The position numbers were made by a program, and so were the translations under genes. Below, one piece after another: positions 46,270 through 56,711 of a stretch of DNA of 64,000 nt. Location of the stretch: positions 186,001-250,000 of the forward strand of contig AUPK01000175.1 in the NCBI GenBank assembly GCA_000442125.1. Direction: 5' to 3'. Position 1 is the first letter of the stretch; every line of letters starts with the position of its first letter. The notes beneath the pieces were generated by a model. It was not told where the DNA came from. It did not search any database and saw only the letters and a program-made list of their open reading frames with translations. This DNA is from Opeltia flavorubescens. Lineage: Eukaryota; Ascomycota; Lecanoromycetes; Teloschistales; Teloschistaceae.

Positions 46270-46692
46270 CTCTGGCTCCGGAGATATACGATGCTAATCG
46301 TCATCCAAGGAAGCGTACTTAAATGTATGACGAGAACAGGCAGAGCTTGGAACACGGGCGATGGGCTCGTCTTATTGCTGCAAATTTGAGAAGCCCCTAC
46401 TCAGTACATCAACGCCCCACTCAACGCCACTCTGCATTACCATGTAAGAGGTACTGATTCTTGGCTGCATGGGCTCCTGCAGCCTCGTCCAATTGTGGAT
46501 GATATGACGTCGATCTTCCACCCTCCAGCAGCCGAGGCGGACCTCAAGGCTGTACTGACAAGGCTGGCGTCATTTTCCCTCCACCTCGTCCGGATTAGCT
46601 TCTTGCATGTCTTTCGACTTCCTGTATGCGAATCCTCGTCTCACTATTGATTATCATATGGCGAGCCTGTGCACGGGCTCGCGTTGATCCAC
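46270..46692. other. Divergent promoter region
   Basis: It lies between the CorA-like gene and the receptor gene. The plus frame of the receptor opens at 46669 with GTG, and the first ATG is at 46693. No other feature is seen. Confidence 0.4.
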
Positions 46693-49600
46693 ATGGGAGC
46701 TATATCCGATTTTGTCGCGACCTTCAGTTGTGACTATGATAAGTATCTAGAGGTAGAAAAGGAAGTCAAGACAATTTGTGAAGATGCACTACGCGGTATC
46801 CAATTCCTGTGGCAATCCCGGGTGAAGGCTGTAGAGTCGTTGGAAAAGAAGTTGAACGATCGCAATGGTAGCTACAAAGACGAGCTCGATAATGTCGCTG
46901 ATATCGTGGACCTTGTTGGCGGTAGAATCATACTGGCAGACTCGCGCGATCTTGGACGTGTCGGCGAGGTGATAAAAGATAGGTTTCATTTAAGATGTCA
47001 AGTCCAGCATCCAAAGCCCGGACAAAAGTCTCTTCAATCGCAATCACGATTCCGCGGTTATGATGGATATCATTACCAGGTGACTCGCAAAATCGACAAG
47101 TACCATGGTTCTTTTGATCCTGTCATCGAGATCCAAGTGATGACTGCTTTCATGTGGGCGTATGCTACGGTAGCTCATGATATCGAGTACAAGCAATTAC
47201 AGGGTCAGCCTACTGACGGTCTGGCCATGGCTCTCGAAAATCTTAAAGGCATTTCAAATCTCGGAGAGATAGGTCTCGACATGTTCAATATGCAAATCCT
47301 CAACGAGACGATGATATCATCTCAACAAAGGAATCTTGCCATGAACTTGCCGAGTGCGATTCAGGTGGTAGAAACTCGGATCACAAACGAGCAGCCGCTT
47401 GCTACGCAGTATACATCTCTCAAGGAGCCTACAGACCACCGACTTAAAGTCAAGGCCAACGAAGAAGCGACGCTTCATTTTCGACATCAGTTCACAGAAA
47501 GTCTTGCCTACCCTGAGATCTTTGCACGGGGAGAGAGTATCGTACGGGCACATGACGGAACTTGTCGCTGGATATTCGGTCCACCCCGTGAAGGAGACGA
47601 TGAACAGTCGATGCCAAAGAGCTCTAGTGCTAGCCTGCGATCTCAAGATGATGAAGAGGCCCAGTGTGCAAGTGAAATACAGTCATCATCAGCAGACTCC
47701 AGCGATAGTGACCAATTGGAAGAGGACAATGCACAGTCAAAGTCAACGAGTTTCAACGCTAGCTTGCAATTTCAAAATGAGGAAGCCGGGAATGGAAATG
47801 ATACCCAGTCGATACCAGCAGACTCGAGTGATAGAGACCTATCCGAAGTTGAAGTTCATCTCATAGAGCTACCCTGGTCGAATTTTAAGCATTGGCTGAT
47901 GGGAGAGGGTAAAGACCCTTATTGGTTAAGCGGTAAGCCAGGATCGGGTAAATCCACACTCATGAAATATATTTCAACCGAATTCAGCACATTTTGTCGT
48001 TCAGATGAGGAGCTTTCAGCATGGAGTGATGCTGTTATCTGCTCCCACTTTTTCTGGAACCTCGGTACATCAATGCAGAAAGACTACGCTGGGCTATTGC
48101 GATCCCTTTTGTTTCAGATCGCCGAGCAGAAGCCAGATATGATTGCGGTAATGAATGATCCATACAATCGTACGGAGCCAAGCGACCGACTCCTCCACGG
48201 TCCTCCGACGATACACACATGGACAGAACATCGCCTCGAAAGTGCTTTAAGGCGAGTTATCGATACCAAGCCACCTTTGATGCGCGTATGCATGTTCATC
48301 GACGGTTTGGATGAGTACGAGGGAGACGAAGACCGCCTCATAGATATCATCAACCTTATTAGTCACTCTTCGGGTACCAAGATCTGTGCGTCAAGCCGTC
48401 CCGAGGAGATCTTCCGGCAAGGCTTTGCCGAAAGTCCGAAATTGAGACTCCAAGATCTTAATTACCCTGATATCTACAAGGCGACCGTGGAGCAACTTTC
48501 TCCGGTTCTCGAAGCACATGTACCTGCTCTGGAAAAAGTGCGCAAATATTTGATAGATGGAGTGGTAGCGAAATCGCAAGGCATTTTCCTATGGGCTCAC
48601 TTGATGACGAAAGAGCTCAAGAGAGGAGCCAGAAACGCAGATACCATCGGAGAACTTGAAAGAAGACTAGAGCGCGTACCCGAGACCATTGATGGTTTGT
48701 ATGAACACATGCTGAGTCGTCTGGATAAAGCTTATCTCCGTGATGCCTCGAGGTACTTCCAACACCTGCTAGCTATCCAAGGTTACGAGCTTCAACCGAC
48801 TGTATTAGATTTTGCCTGCGTTGAAGAAAGTGTACCGAACTTTCAAGCATTCATGGATCCTGTAATGCTACAAGCTTCAATTACCGTTCAAGTATGTCAG
48901 CGCGTCGAAACCCGCATCCTGAGCCGTTGTGCAGGACTGGTGGAGATAGACGAACATGCCATGGAAGACGCGCCACACTTGATGAGATTCCCCCCGCTGA
49001 ATCATGGTGGTCACGAGAAGATCAACTTACCAAACCAAGGGTTAGCGTACTTTATTCGCAAAGTCAGGTTCATTCATAGAAGTGCTTCAGAGTTCTTGCG
49101 ATGCCATACAAACTTCTTCGAAGAACCGAATTGGCAAATCGAAGGGGCGCTCAGAGCAGTATGTGCACAGATCGCATACGCAAAATTGCTACCATCAATT
49201 CTATCTGAGCATTCATCCAAAAACCAAGGACCGACAATACTAACGGCATCATTCCTGTATGACTCGTTAAAAGCCTCAAAGCCAGACGATGGATGCCGTC
49301 AAGTAACGCGTGAGGTTAGCGACCGGATAGTCGACGAGACCTACAAACTTATTGGCTATCTTTGTACGGCTCTCAACGATATAAATTGCGGCGTCTCAAG
49401 CGCCTACGCAGGATACACGGATGGATCGTATGCCAAGTCTATAGATCATCTTCATCCATTTTACAATCCCCTGGGTTTCGCCACATATTTTGGTCGCCAG
49501 GACTATGTGGCCCGGAAATTGGCGAATAGCACTTACCCTCCGCAAGACATTGAGTATATTCTCCATTGTGCAATCATCGCTGTTGATGAAATAGTTTTGT

Positions 49601-50256
49601 TCCGACGCGAGCTTGGTGTCATTGATATTTTACTAGACCATCTTCCCCGATCAAAAGGCAGCACCATTATGATCTCGAATGGAGCTTCTAGTGAAAATAT
49701 CACTCAAGTGTCGAAATGGGCTGAATTTGCACGCAGATACTTCCGTAACTTCCTTTACGTAGGGGACATTCAGAGAGGAATCAATCCTCGTTTTAGTGAC
49801 TTGATAGAAACTTTCTTCACTCTTGATTCGAACGCGGACCCGAACATAATTATTACATATAATGTACGACTCGAGTTGAAGGACATATTTCTGAACCTCG
49901 CTTTCCAGGATACTATTTTGGCAATCCTGGAAAGCTTTCTCTCAAGAAACCTCGGTGTAATCGTCGAAATTGCAGAAAATGTCATGAGAATCTTGAAAGA
50001 TTATGGCGGTACAAGCCGCCGCAGAATTCTTTCTGCTACATATCGGCGTACGGATGACCACCGGGAGACTGGCAGAGAAATTTGGTTCACTGATGAGCAA
50101 TCATATCGCTTACAAAGTGTTTTTCCTCTAAGTTCTCCCGTGTTCTTTCTATCCGAAAGCGAATTTGGCCTACTTACAGCCCCTCGATCAGAGCCGGTAG
50201 TAGCCGAAGAAATCGTGCTTAGAATTGAAGAATGGGCTCGGTCTAGTGGCGATTAA
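46693..50256 (+). CDS. NACHT NLR-like receptor with N-terminal RelA/SpoT nucleotidyltransferase domain
   Basis: A single exon of 1187 residues. Residues about 25-165 carry the RelA/SpoT synthetase-like pattern: SRVKAVESLEKKL, VADIVDLVGGRIIL with the metal-type Asp, RGYDGYHYQV in place of GYRSLHT, and EIQVMTAFMWAYATVAHDIEYK with the catalytic-type Glu of EIQ and the trailing His. Residues about 300-390 form a Ser/Asp/Glu-rich linker made of two tandem copies. The NACHT NTPase follows: WLSGKPGSGKST (Walker A, about 413), CMFIDGLDEYEG (Walker B, about 533), ICASSRPEEIF (sensor) and FIHRSASEFL. The last 350 residues have no recognisable ankyrin, WD or TPR repeats. By analogy with NLRs, ligand sensing would release the N-terminal enzyme, which would make an alarmone or modify RNA with pyrophosphate. 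That output is inference. Complete frame, no signal peptide, so cytosolic. Confidence 0.88.
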   Translation: MGAISDFVATFSCDYDKYLEVEKEVKTICEDALRGIQFLWQSRVKAVESLEKKLNDRNGSYKDELDNVADIVDLVGGRIILADSRDLGRVGEVIKDRFHLRCQVQHPKPGQKSLQSQSRFRGYDGYHYQVTRKIDKYHGSFDPVIEIQVMTAFMWAYATVAHDIEYKQLQGQPTDGLAMALENLKGISNLGEIGLDMFNMQILNETMISSQQRNLAMNLPSAIQVVETRITNEQPLATQYTSLKEPTDHRLKVKANEEATLHFRHQFTESLAYPEIFARGESIVRAHDGTCRWIFGPPREGDDEQSMPKSSSASLRSQDDEEAQCASEIQSSSADSSDSDQLEEDNAQSKSTSFNASLQFQNEEAGNGNDTQSIPADSSDRDLSEVEVHLIELPWSNFKHWLMGEGKDPYWLSGKPGSGKSTLMKYISTEFSTFCRSDEELSAWSDAVICSHFFWNLGTSMQKDYAGLLRSLLFQIAEQKPDMIAVMNDPYNRTEPSDRLLHGPPTIHTWTEHRLESALRRVIDTKPPLMRVCMFIDGLDEYEGDEDRLIDIINLISHSSGTKICASSRPEEIFRQGFAESPKLRLQDLNYPDIYKATVEQLSPVLEAHVPALEKVRKYLIDGVVAKSQGIFLWAHLMTKELKRGARNADTIGELERRLERVPETIDGLYEHMLSRLDKAYLRDASRYFQHLLAIQGYELQPTVLDFACVEESVPNFQAFMDPVMLQASITVQVCQRVETRILSRCAGLVEIDEHAMEDAPHLMRFPPLNHGGHEKINLPNQGLAYFIRKVRFIHRSASEFLRCHTNFFEEPNWQIEGALRAVCAQIAYAKLLPSILSEHSSKNQGPTILTASFLYDSLKASKPDDGCRQVTREVSDRIVDETYKLIGYLCTALNDINCGVSSAYAGYTDGSYAKSIDHLHPFYNPLGFATYFGRQDYVARKLANSTYPPQDIEYILHCAIIAVDEIVLFRRELGVIDILLDHLPRSKGSTIMISNGASSENITQVSKWAEFARRYFRNFLYVGDIQRGINPRFSDLIETFFTLDSNADPNIIITYNVRLELKDIFLNLAFQDTILAILESFLSRNLGVIVEIAENVMRILKDYGGTSRRRILSATYRRTDDHRETGREIWFTDEQSYRLQSVFPLSSPVFFLSESEFGLLTAPRSEPVVAEEIVLRIEEWARSSGD

Positions 50257-50488
50257 CTTTCTGAGCCATGCGTTATGTGCAGCAAGCAAAACGGACTTCA
50301 TCCTACGAAATCATTCTTCAAGAGGTTGCTTGTCGATAAGGTCACTTCCATGATGATAGTTCCATTTGGACTGAGTCGGTATGTATCGGCACTAGAGTGG
50401 GCACGGATCATGAAATGACGACTGATTCCTTCTAGTATGAAATATATGCACTATTCGCCGAATACATCGCTCCTTGTTGCATATAACA

Positions 50489-51890
50489 TCATGCGTAAGG
50501 GGCATAAGATACAGAAGGCTCAGCCTGGTTGAAAACAGCAAAATTCTCCAGGAAGAACGGAGCGCCAATAAAACCAACATTCAAGCAAGACCTCCCAGGA
50601 TAATCCCCAAACGGCTGCAATGCGGGTACACACAAGCTATTATACCCTGCGTGATAATCAGCGAAAGCGCAATACTCGGACACGAGATTTATCACAGACC
50701 AGCGTTCCAAGCAGGGTTGACCGGTCCGGAGACTGCTACACCCGTCATATACCCACTTCCGATTCTCGCTGTGCCGTTGCCGATATGCATCTCGAAGTCT
50801 GGCAGCACTGAGTTGCAGGGTATGATTACTGTGCAGTTGTAGCCCATTCTGTTGTTCCATTGCAGGCCAGGAACTTGGCTGTAGTAATCCTCGACGATCG
50901 ATAAAGGGACGAAGATTGAGGCGCCTAGTCCTGTATCTGATACGCGAATCAGTGGTCAGTTCGAATGATTGGCAAGTGTTCTGGGGGTCCACCGAAAGTC
51001 AAGTTCGCAGCTTCTCCCATCAGTCGACCTCCAACGCTGAACGTGATGTTGTTCGCGGTCCATCGACTGGATGAATTGTCGATAGGAACGTATGCGAGCT
51101 CGCCTGTGAACCGCGTGGGATCAATGCCGCCGAAAGATATGCTTGGCGGCGTTGAATAATTAGTGCTGCGTTGAAGATCTAACGAGAAGATAGGAGTATC
51201 GAGACTTGGCATCAGTGATTCGAAAAAGGTCGGTAAACCTTGTAGTGTATCTTTCCACCGGTCAGCCGCACAAGGTCAATCAATCTCGTAAGCGTAACTA
51301 GCCCACCGTTCACAGAGATATTATGGAATCCCAAACCAAGCAATCCATCCCATGGCTCATCCAAGGGATTGGAAGACTCTTGATTGGCGACGCCAAACGC
51401 AAAGTCTTCTACAGAGATACTGTTATTCGCTAGTGACACATCATCTTCCACAACGACTCCTGATACCCATGCGTGAGGGAAGCTGATATTGAACGCGATA
51501 TCCAGTTTGGATTTGGCAGTCAAGCTCTGATTGACATGATATCCATGACCTTGATCGCTTCCGGTGTCCCGTGCAGATAACCATCTAATCGTCGCCGCGC
51601 TTGTCAACCTATCGCTCGTGCTCGTTGGCGAAAAAATTGACCGAAGCTTACAGTGGACTTGATCCGGTGTCAATGCACAATAATACTGTCTGTCCACCTA
51701 TAGTCACATTGCTTATCCAGTGATTATCAACCTCCTGTACTAGCACCGACGCCGTCCGTTCAGCCGGACTTAAACCAGTCAGTTGAGAGCTTGATTTTCG
51801 TCGGTCGATATTAGAATTCAAGATAGCTGAGCAATCCGCTGAGACTACCAGCCAAAATAGGAGGGGGAGAAATCTTGAACCGCGCAGCAT
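50489..51890 (-). CDS. Secreted A1 aspartic protease (pepsin family)
   Basis: Exons 51890-51652, 51599-51307, 51250-50993, 50936-50700 and 50646-50489 join in phase to 394 residues. Residues 1-21 are a signal peptide (LPLLFWLVVSADCSA). NHWISNVTIGGQTVLLCIDTGSS gives the first catalytic DTG. The splice at 50937-50992 makes LTF-DTGLGAS, the second DTG, so both catalytic aspartates are present. The conserved C-terminal strand is FIGAPFFLENFAVF. Two donors (GTGGGC, GTGGAC) and one more (GTCTGT) are unusual but give exact phase. It acts outside the cell in protein digestion or effector processing. A propeptide of about 50 residues precedes the mature enzyme. It lies 200 bases downstream of the receptor gene in tail-to-tail arrangement. 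Confidence 0.85.
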
Positions 51891-52936
51891 AATTCAAACA
51901 TATTGAGTTCCAAATCTGCATTGAAAACAGAGGAGGAGATTGCCCGCCGGGTATAAATGATACATATACTTATATATGAGCCTTTGGTGGCAAGCTTCCA
52001 GGATCCACGGCCAAGACCAAGAAGCCATGAACTATTGCATGACCAAAGAGATCGTAATGCGATAAGCATCCGGGGCTAAAACATTGCGATGGTCACAGTG
52101 GCGTTTTGTCGGCTACCGAGTTTCACTAATTTTGGAACACACGCGCCCGCGAATCGCCATCAACAGGATCGAGAGATGGCAGCCAAGAGAGGTTTTACAT
52201 GTCTGTCTGAAGCTTCTCCAGGTTTGGATTGTCACATCTTCTAAGCTTACGTATTCCCATCATGACGATCTGCAAGTCTTCTTTACTCTTCGCTCTACGA
52301 CGATATTCCCTAGATACTACTTGAAATTGGGCCAGTTTTTGGTAATCCGTTCAAGCGACGTGGTCTTGATTTTATCGTTTAATTAATTATTGCGCTCAAC
52401 TTCCTGCCAGCATCAATATGTCGAGTATTGGGATCGCAATCGTATCCAAGTTATTTTCTTCATGCTAGCCTTGATATCCACACTCGCCCAGGTCCAGCGA
52501 CTCGTTTCTAACGAGTCTACTCCTGTCGCTGATGGCGATACTACTCAGACTTGGCTACTCGACGCTTTCAACGAAGAATCGTTATTGTCATAATCTTCAA
52601 CAAGGTTACGGAAGCTGCCGTTTACGACTCTGGACTGATGTGCCGCTTCGCACTGGACTTCGGGATGGCCAGGCAGTACTCGGCCCATTGGGGATTCTCA
52701 AATTGCTACCATAAAAATTTGGTGCCGTATAGTAAGGGAGAAATCGTAATAATATTGACTAATTGGTTGTCATTCTTGTACTATGTTTAATCTAAATTCA
52801 ACTCAACCCTGCGACCAACGCAAGAAAATATTGAGAATAAGTTACAATCCATTTCCCTTGGTACTTACAGGTTATTTTTGTACATTATCCTCATCCGCCG
52901 GCTGTTGATATCTTTGGTCTTCCCCAGCGTCTCTCT
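51891..52936. other. Intergenic region
   Basis: Protease promoter on the left. A plus-strand frame from 52390 holds a signal-peptide-like stretch (FFMLALISTLAQVQR) but ends at 52593 without a clear continuation. I do not call it a gene. Confidence 0.35.
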
Positions 52937-55862
52937 TCACGATGCTTTCTCGTCATTACGAGACTTCTTACTTATCTCGATCTGAGCCTGCGCATCCTTG
53001 GTGTACACCCTCAATCCAAAGACACACACCGCGTTCCATGGACCGGCCTGAGATATTTCCCCCGTTTTGCTCTCGTCGGTATTGTTTTCCTGGTTACCGT
53101 TGGGCGGAGGCGTCTGCTCGGCATCAGAATCCGATTCCTCGGAGTCAGCGGGGTCACTGTCGGGTGGGGCGTCAATGTCGCTGGACCAGCTGAGCCCATC
53201 GTCGCTGATGTCGTCGAGGGTGAGCGACTTGGGTTTTTCAGTAGTGGCGTTCACTTCTTGCTTGCTGTGTTGATTAAGGGGTATGTTTTTGTCTGTTATG
53301 TCAATCTCGTGGATAACGCCAGGGCTGATCTTGGTCTTTGATTCGGCTTCCCCAACCTGAGCATCTTCCGAGATTCTGCTATTGTGTATCGGGTGTTTAG
53401 GACCATCGGATGTTTCGACTGTGACTGTGTATCGTCTGCCATTTGCGGGCAACGTCTTGTTGTTGTCGCCTTTTCCGGTATCTACTTTCTGAGCTTGACC
53501 ACCCGACAGGTTGATTTGGATTGCTAGGTCGTCTTTATTCTGAGTAGATTTTGTCTCATCGACCTTTCCGGGTTTCGCTTTTGCTTCCATGCGCATCTTC
53601 CTGAGCTTCTCTTTTTTCATCCATAATCGATGCTGCTCAAAAGCCTCTCGAGCTTGCACTTTCCGCTTCTCGCGTCGCTGTCTTCGCAGTCGCTCTTCCC
53701 GTTCCAATCCACTCTCCCTGAGCCCACCCTTAGCGTGTGCGAGATCGTAATTTCGAGCGATGGCTTGTAGTTTCTCAGGCCGGGTTTTACAATTTCCAAT
53801 TATGATATCTTCTGGCGTTGGAAGATTTTCGTATCTCGTAGCGATGATCTTGACTGTTACGGAATAGTGTCCGGCTTCAAGATCTAGCTCTGTCGTTGCC
53901 GATCTCCTCTGAAAATACGATGGCTTGTTCTCTGCGATGTATCCTGGCTCATTGGCTTTCGATGTTCGGAAATGAAGGTCATAGCCGTACTGGCCATCCA
54001 AGCCCTGGAAGTAGCGTTCGTCAAGCTAGAAAAAGATTAGCCAACGACCGTTTTGGTTGCGGAAGAGCCTACCTGGCAAAGTACAATGACTACACGGGTG
54101 GACTCCGATATTGTCACTTGGAAGCTGGTATCAAGAAACTGGACGGACCAGGGAATCTCCGCATTAGTCCATCGCTGTGTAACAGACCAGTCCGCCCCGA
54201 AGAGTTGAGTGCGGTCGATGTGTTGAAATCGCTTAAGCAGGTCCTGATAGCTTATCCAGAAGCTCTGGATAATCTTCAGTTCGGGATGATATTGGGCATC
54301 TCAGGACAACTCACCCCGTCATTGCGGAATGTATGGTTAAGTCTATGCATCCGATCGGGCGTCCACTCTTCGGAACCATCACTCCAAGGACCATTCCAAC
54401 CAACCTTTCCCCAGGGATTCCTTTGTGTTTAATTAGTCTGACGATTTAAAATCAAGCGTTTGATCGTAGTGTGAGATAGGGAAGCTAAAGTTTTGCCGAC
54501 GGATCAAATGGACATACCTAATCTTGAGCAAGCGGAAATTGTCAAGCTCCTTCGCTTCCATAATTGAATAAGCATGCCCTTTATATATGCCCTTCTCCTC
54601 CTCTTGAAAGCCATCCATTTGGGCCAGCCCGAACAGGAAGGACTGATTGACCTTCATCAATTCATCGGTCCAGAAGCGGTCTTTGTCAAGGATGTCGGAT
54701 GTGAAAAGCTCCGAGGTCACTCCTCCGGTAAGCTCTTCTAAAGCTTCACTATAGAATGAACACATGAGCCATGTGCCGTGCACATGTTGGAGAGACTCAC
54801 CCGTTCCACCCACCATCAATGGAGCCATAGTCGCCATGAGCTTTTGCATACGCCTTCTCGAGTAGTGGGAGCCAAGTCGCGTTCTGGTCCTTGCACTGCG
54901 CAAAATAGAGAGATTTTGAGCCTGTCTGCATCACCTTACGGTCTTACACGTTGGTCAGTATCCATTCTTCCAAGGAAGCCGCTCTCACACTCACACTCCT
55001 CGTGCGCGTCGACCATGTTAATTCTGTCCCAATCTTGGCGCTGTTGAACGGACTCGTGGAAATTTTCTTGAAGTAGGTAGAGTTTGTCATCGACGATTGA
55101 ATAAGTCCACTCTCCATCTAAGCTCACATCAACAGGATCACGAGATATAGTCATGGAGATTCCAGCTTACCCCGATGGAACGCGAAACCGTAGACTCCGA
55201 CTTTCTCGTCACGAGCGACACACACTCTGGAGAGCATACCCTTGCTATTGCTAAGGGCACACAAAGCGGACATCAACCAACAATCTCCACTCCGTCCCTG
55301 TCGAACATCATTGGCGGATAAAGCGTCGATGTTGAACTGAGGATTCTCGAAAATGTCCTTGGGAAGCTATCAACCGCCAGCACAAAGCGCTAATCAAAGA
55401 ATGACAAAACTGGCTAAATTTCAGCCAGAGACTTACCTCCACCCGCTTGACCGATCTAGGCCGAAGGTCCCCTTCCGTCTTCCCAAGGGGCACCAAACAG
55501 TCTTCAGTATGACGACAATCCGTATGATAAGATCTCCTCCACTGCGATAGATCCTTCTCAATATCGAAATCTGGATCCTTGTACTTCTGGTTCATCCTCC
55601 GGCAGTCTCGTACTATGCTATCAATTTCATTCTTGCATGATGCAGCGGCTTGCTCATAAGAGGCTACAGCATTTGTAGGTGTTTCGGCATCGATGGAGGC
55701 TTTGATAGCCGCGCGTTTTGCGCCGATATGGCCTGGCAGGATATTGAATGGCTTTCCGGGCTTTTTGGTTGTGAAGTCCTTCCAAAATTTATCGATGGCT
55801 ACTTGAGGGAAGAGGTTCTTTTTAAAGTTTGCGCAAGGGAGAGGCGATATTGATGCCGACAT
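52937..55862 (-). CDS. Calpain-like (C2) cysteine protease
   Basis: About seven exons, including 55862-55437, 55366-55171, 55117-54995, one from 54921 and 54025-52937. The catalytic triad is complete: GRSGDCWLMSAL (Cys), YKGHAYSIMEAKEL (His) and RNPWGKVGWNGPW (Asn, after an intron). LDGEWTYSIVDDKLYLL, LEKAYAKAHGDYGSIDGG and EELTGGVTSELFTSDIL are calpain core landmarks. A beta-rich region (ISYQDLLKRFQHIDRTQLF to EAGHYSVTVKIIATRYE) follows, as in the CBSW part of calpains. The long C-terminal part has a basic coiled coil (LEREERLRRQRREKRKVQAREAF) and an acidic disordered tail. No EF hands are present, so this is an atypical fungal calpain; intracellular, substrate unknown. The ATG at 55862 starts the family-like N-terminus. 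Confidence 0.87.
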
Positions 55863-56711
55863 GATCAAGTCTTCGAATATCCTGAATGGGTATGGGGAAT
55901 ACAAGAAATACTGTGTGAAGGCAGAGGCTAATACTTCGATAGATGCGGAGGACCAAGCGTAGGGAGCGAAGAAGATGTTTAGAAGCAATGGGTGAGGTAT
56001 CAGGAATGCAAGACATGTAAACGTAGGATTGCGTGCGAAAGGTAGGTTGTGTACAGATATTCTATGATGAAGAATGGAAAGAATGATGAAGGATCGCACA
56101 CACACATGTATAAGTTAAGTGACAAAGTTCTTAGCATCTTAGCTTCATCCTATTGTGACTGATAAGATCCCTCCATCGATATGAGCGACATGGTGAAACA
56201 TGTATCAAGCATAGCGCATGAAGTAACGATAAGACTCATCTTGTCAACTTAATGAAGGCAATATCTTTCATCGCGAAGAATACATCGAAAGTCTGACGCT
56301 CTCAAGGCATGGGTATATTCGCCGTTACTCGCAGGTCTTTCATTGATTATATTACTGAACTGAAGTTAGACAATCGACTGCGTACAGTATGATTGAGTCT
56401 GAACCCTTCTAGGACGCGAATGGTTCTTTAAAGCTAGCTCGTGACAGACTTCACGGAAAGAGAATAGAGATCAGATATTGCTAGTACACAGGGACTTATT
56501 GTATCGAAACCTTTTGCATGTCAACTCTTACCCCCAATAACCATTTACTCAGCACCCAGTCTCAAGACCTGTATCGAATAAGGAAATGGAAGACAAAGAA
56601 ATCAGAAGCTGTCAAATCGATACCTTCGTTCAGTCGCAATAACAGCCGAAATGACAAAGTCCCATCTGTCTTCTCAAAGTGTAAACCGTAGAATTCATCC
56701 ATTCACCCACA
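55863..56711. other. Intergenic region
   Basis: 5' side of the calpain-like gene and 3' flank of the papain-like gene. The frame is open upstream of the calpain ATG to 56105 but the residues are not family-like, so this is read as leader. Confidence 0.4.

Noticed and set aside
52390-52593. Small secreted protein with signal peptide
   Set aside because: The mature part is about 30 residues without cysteines or a joinable next exon, so support is too thin.
55863-56105. Hydrophobic N-terminal extension making the calpain-like protein membrane-bound
   Set aside because: The residues before the ATG at 55862 are not family-like and read as leader; the conserved start fits the downstream ATG.
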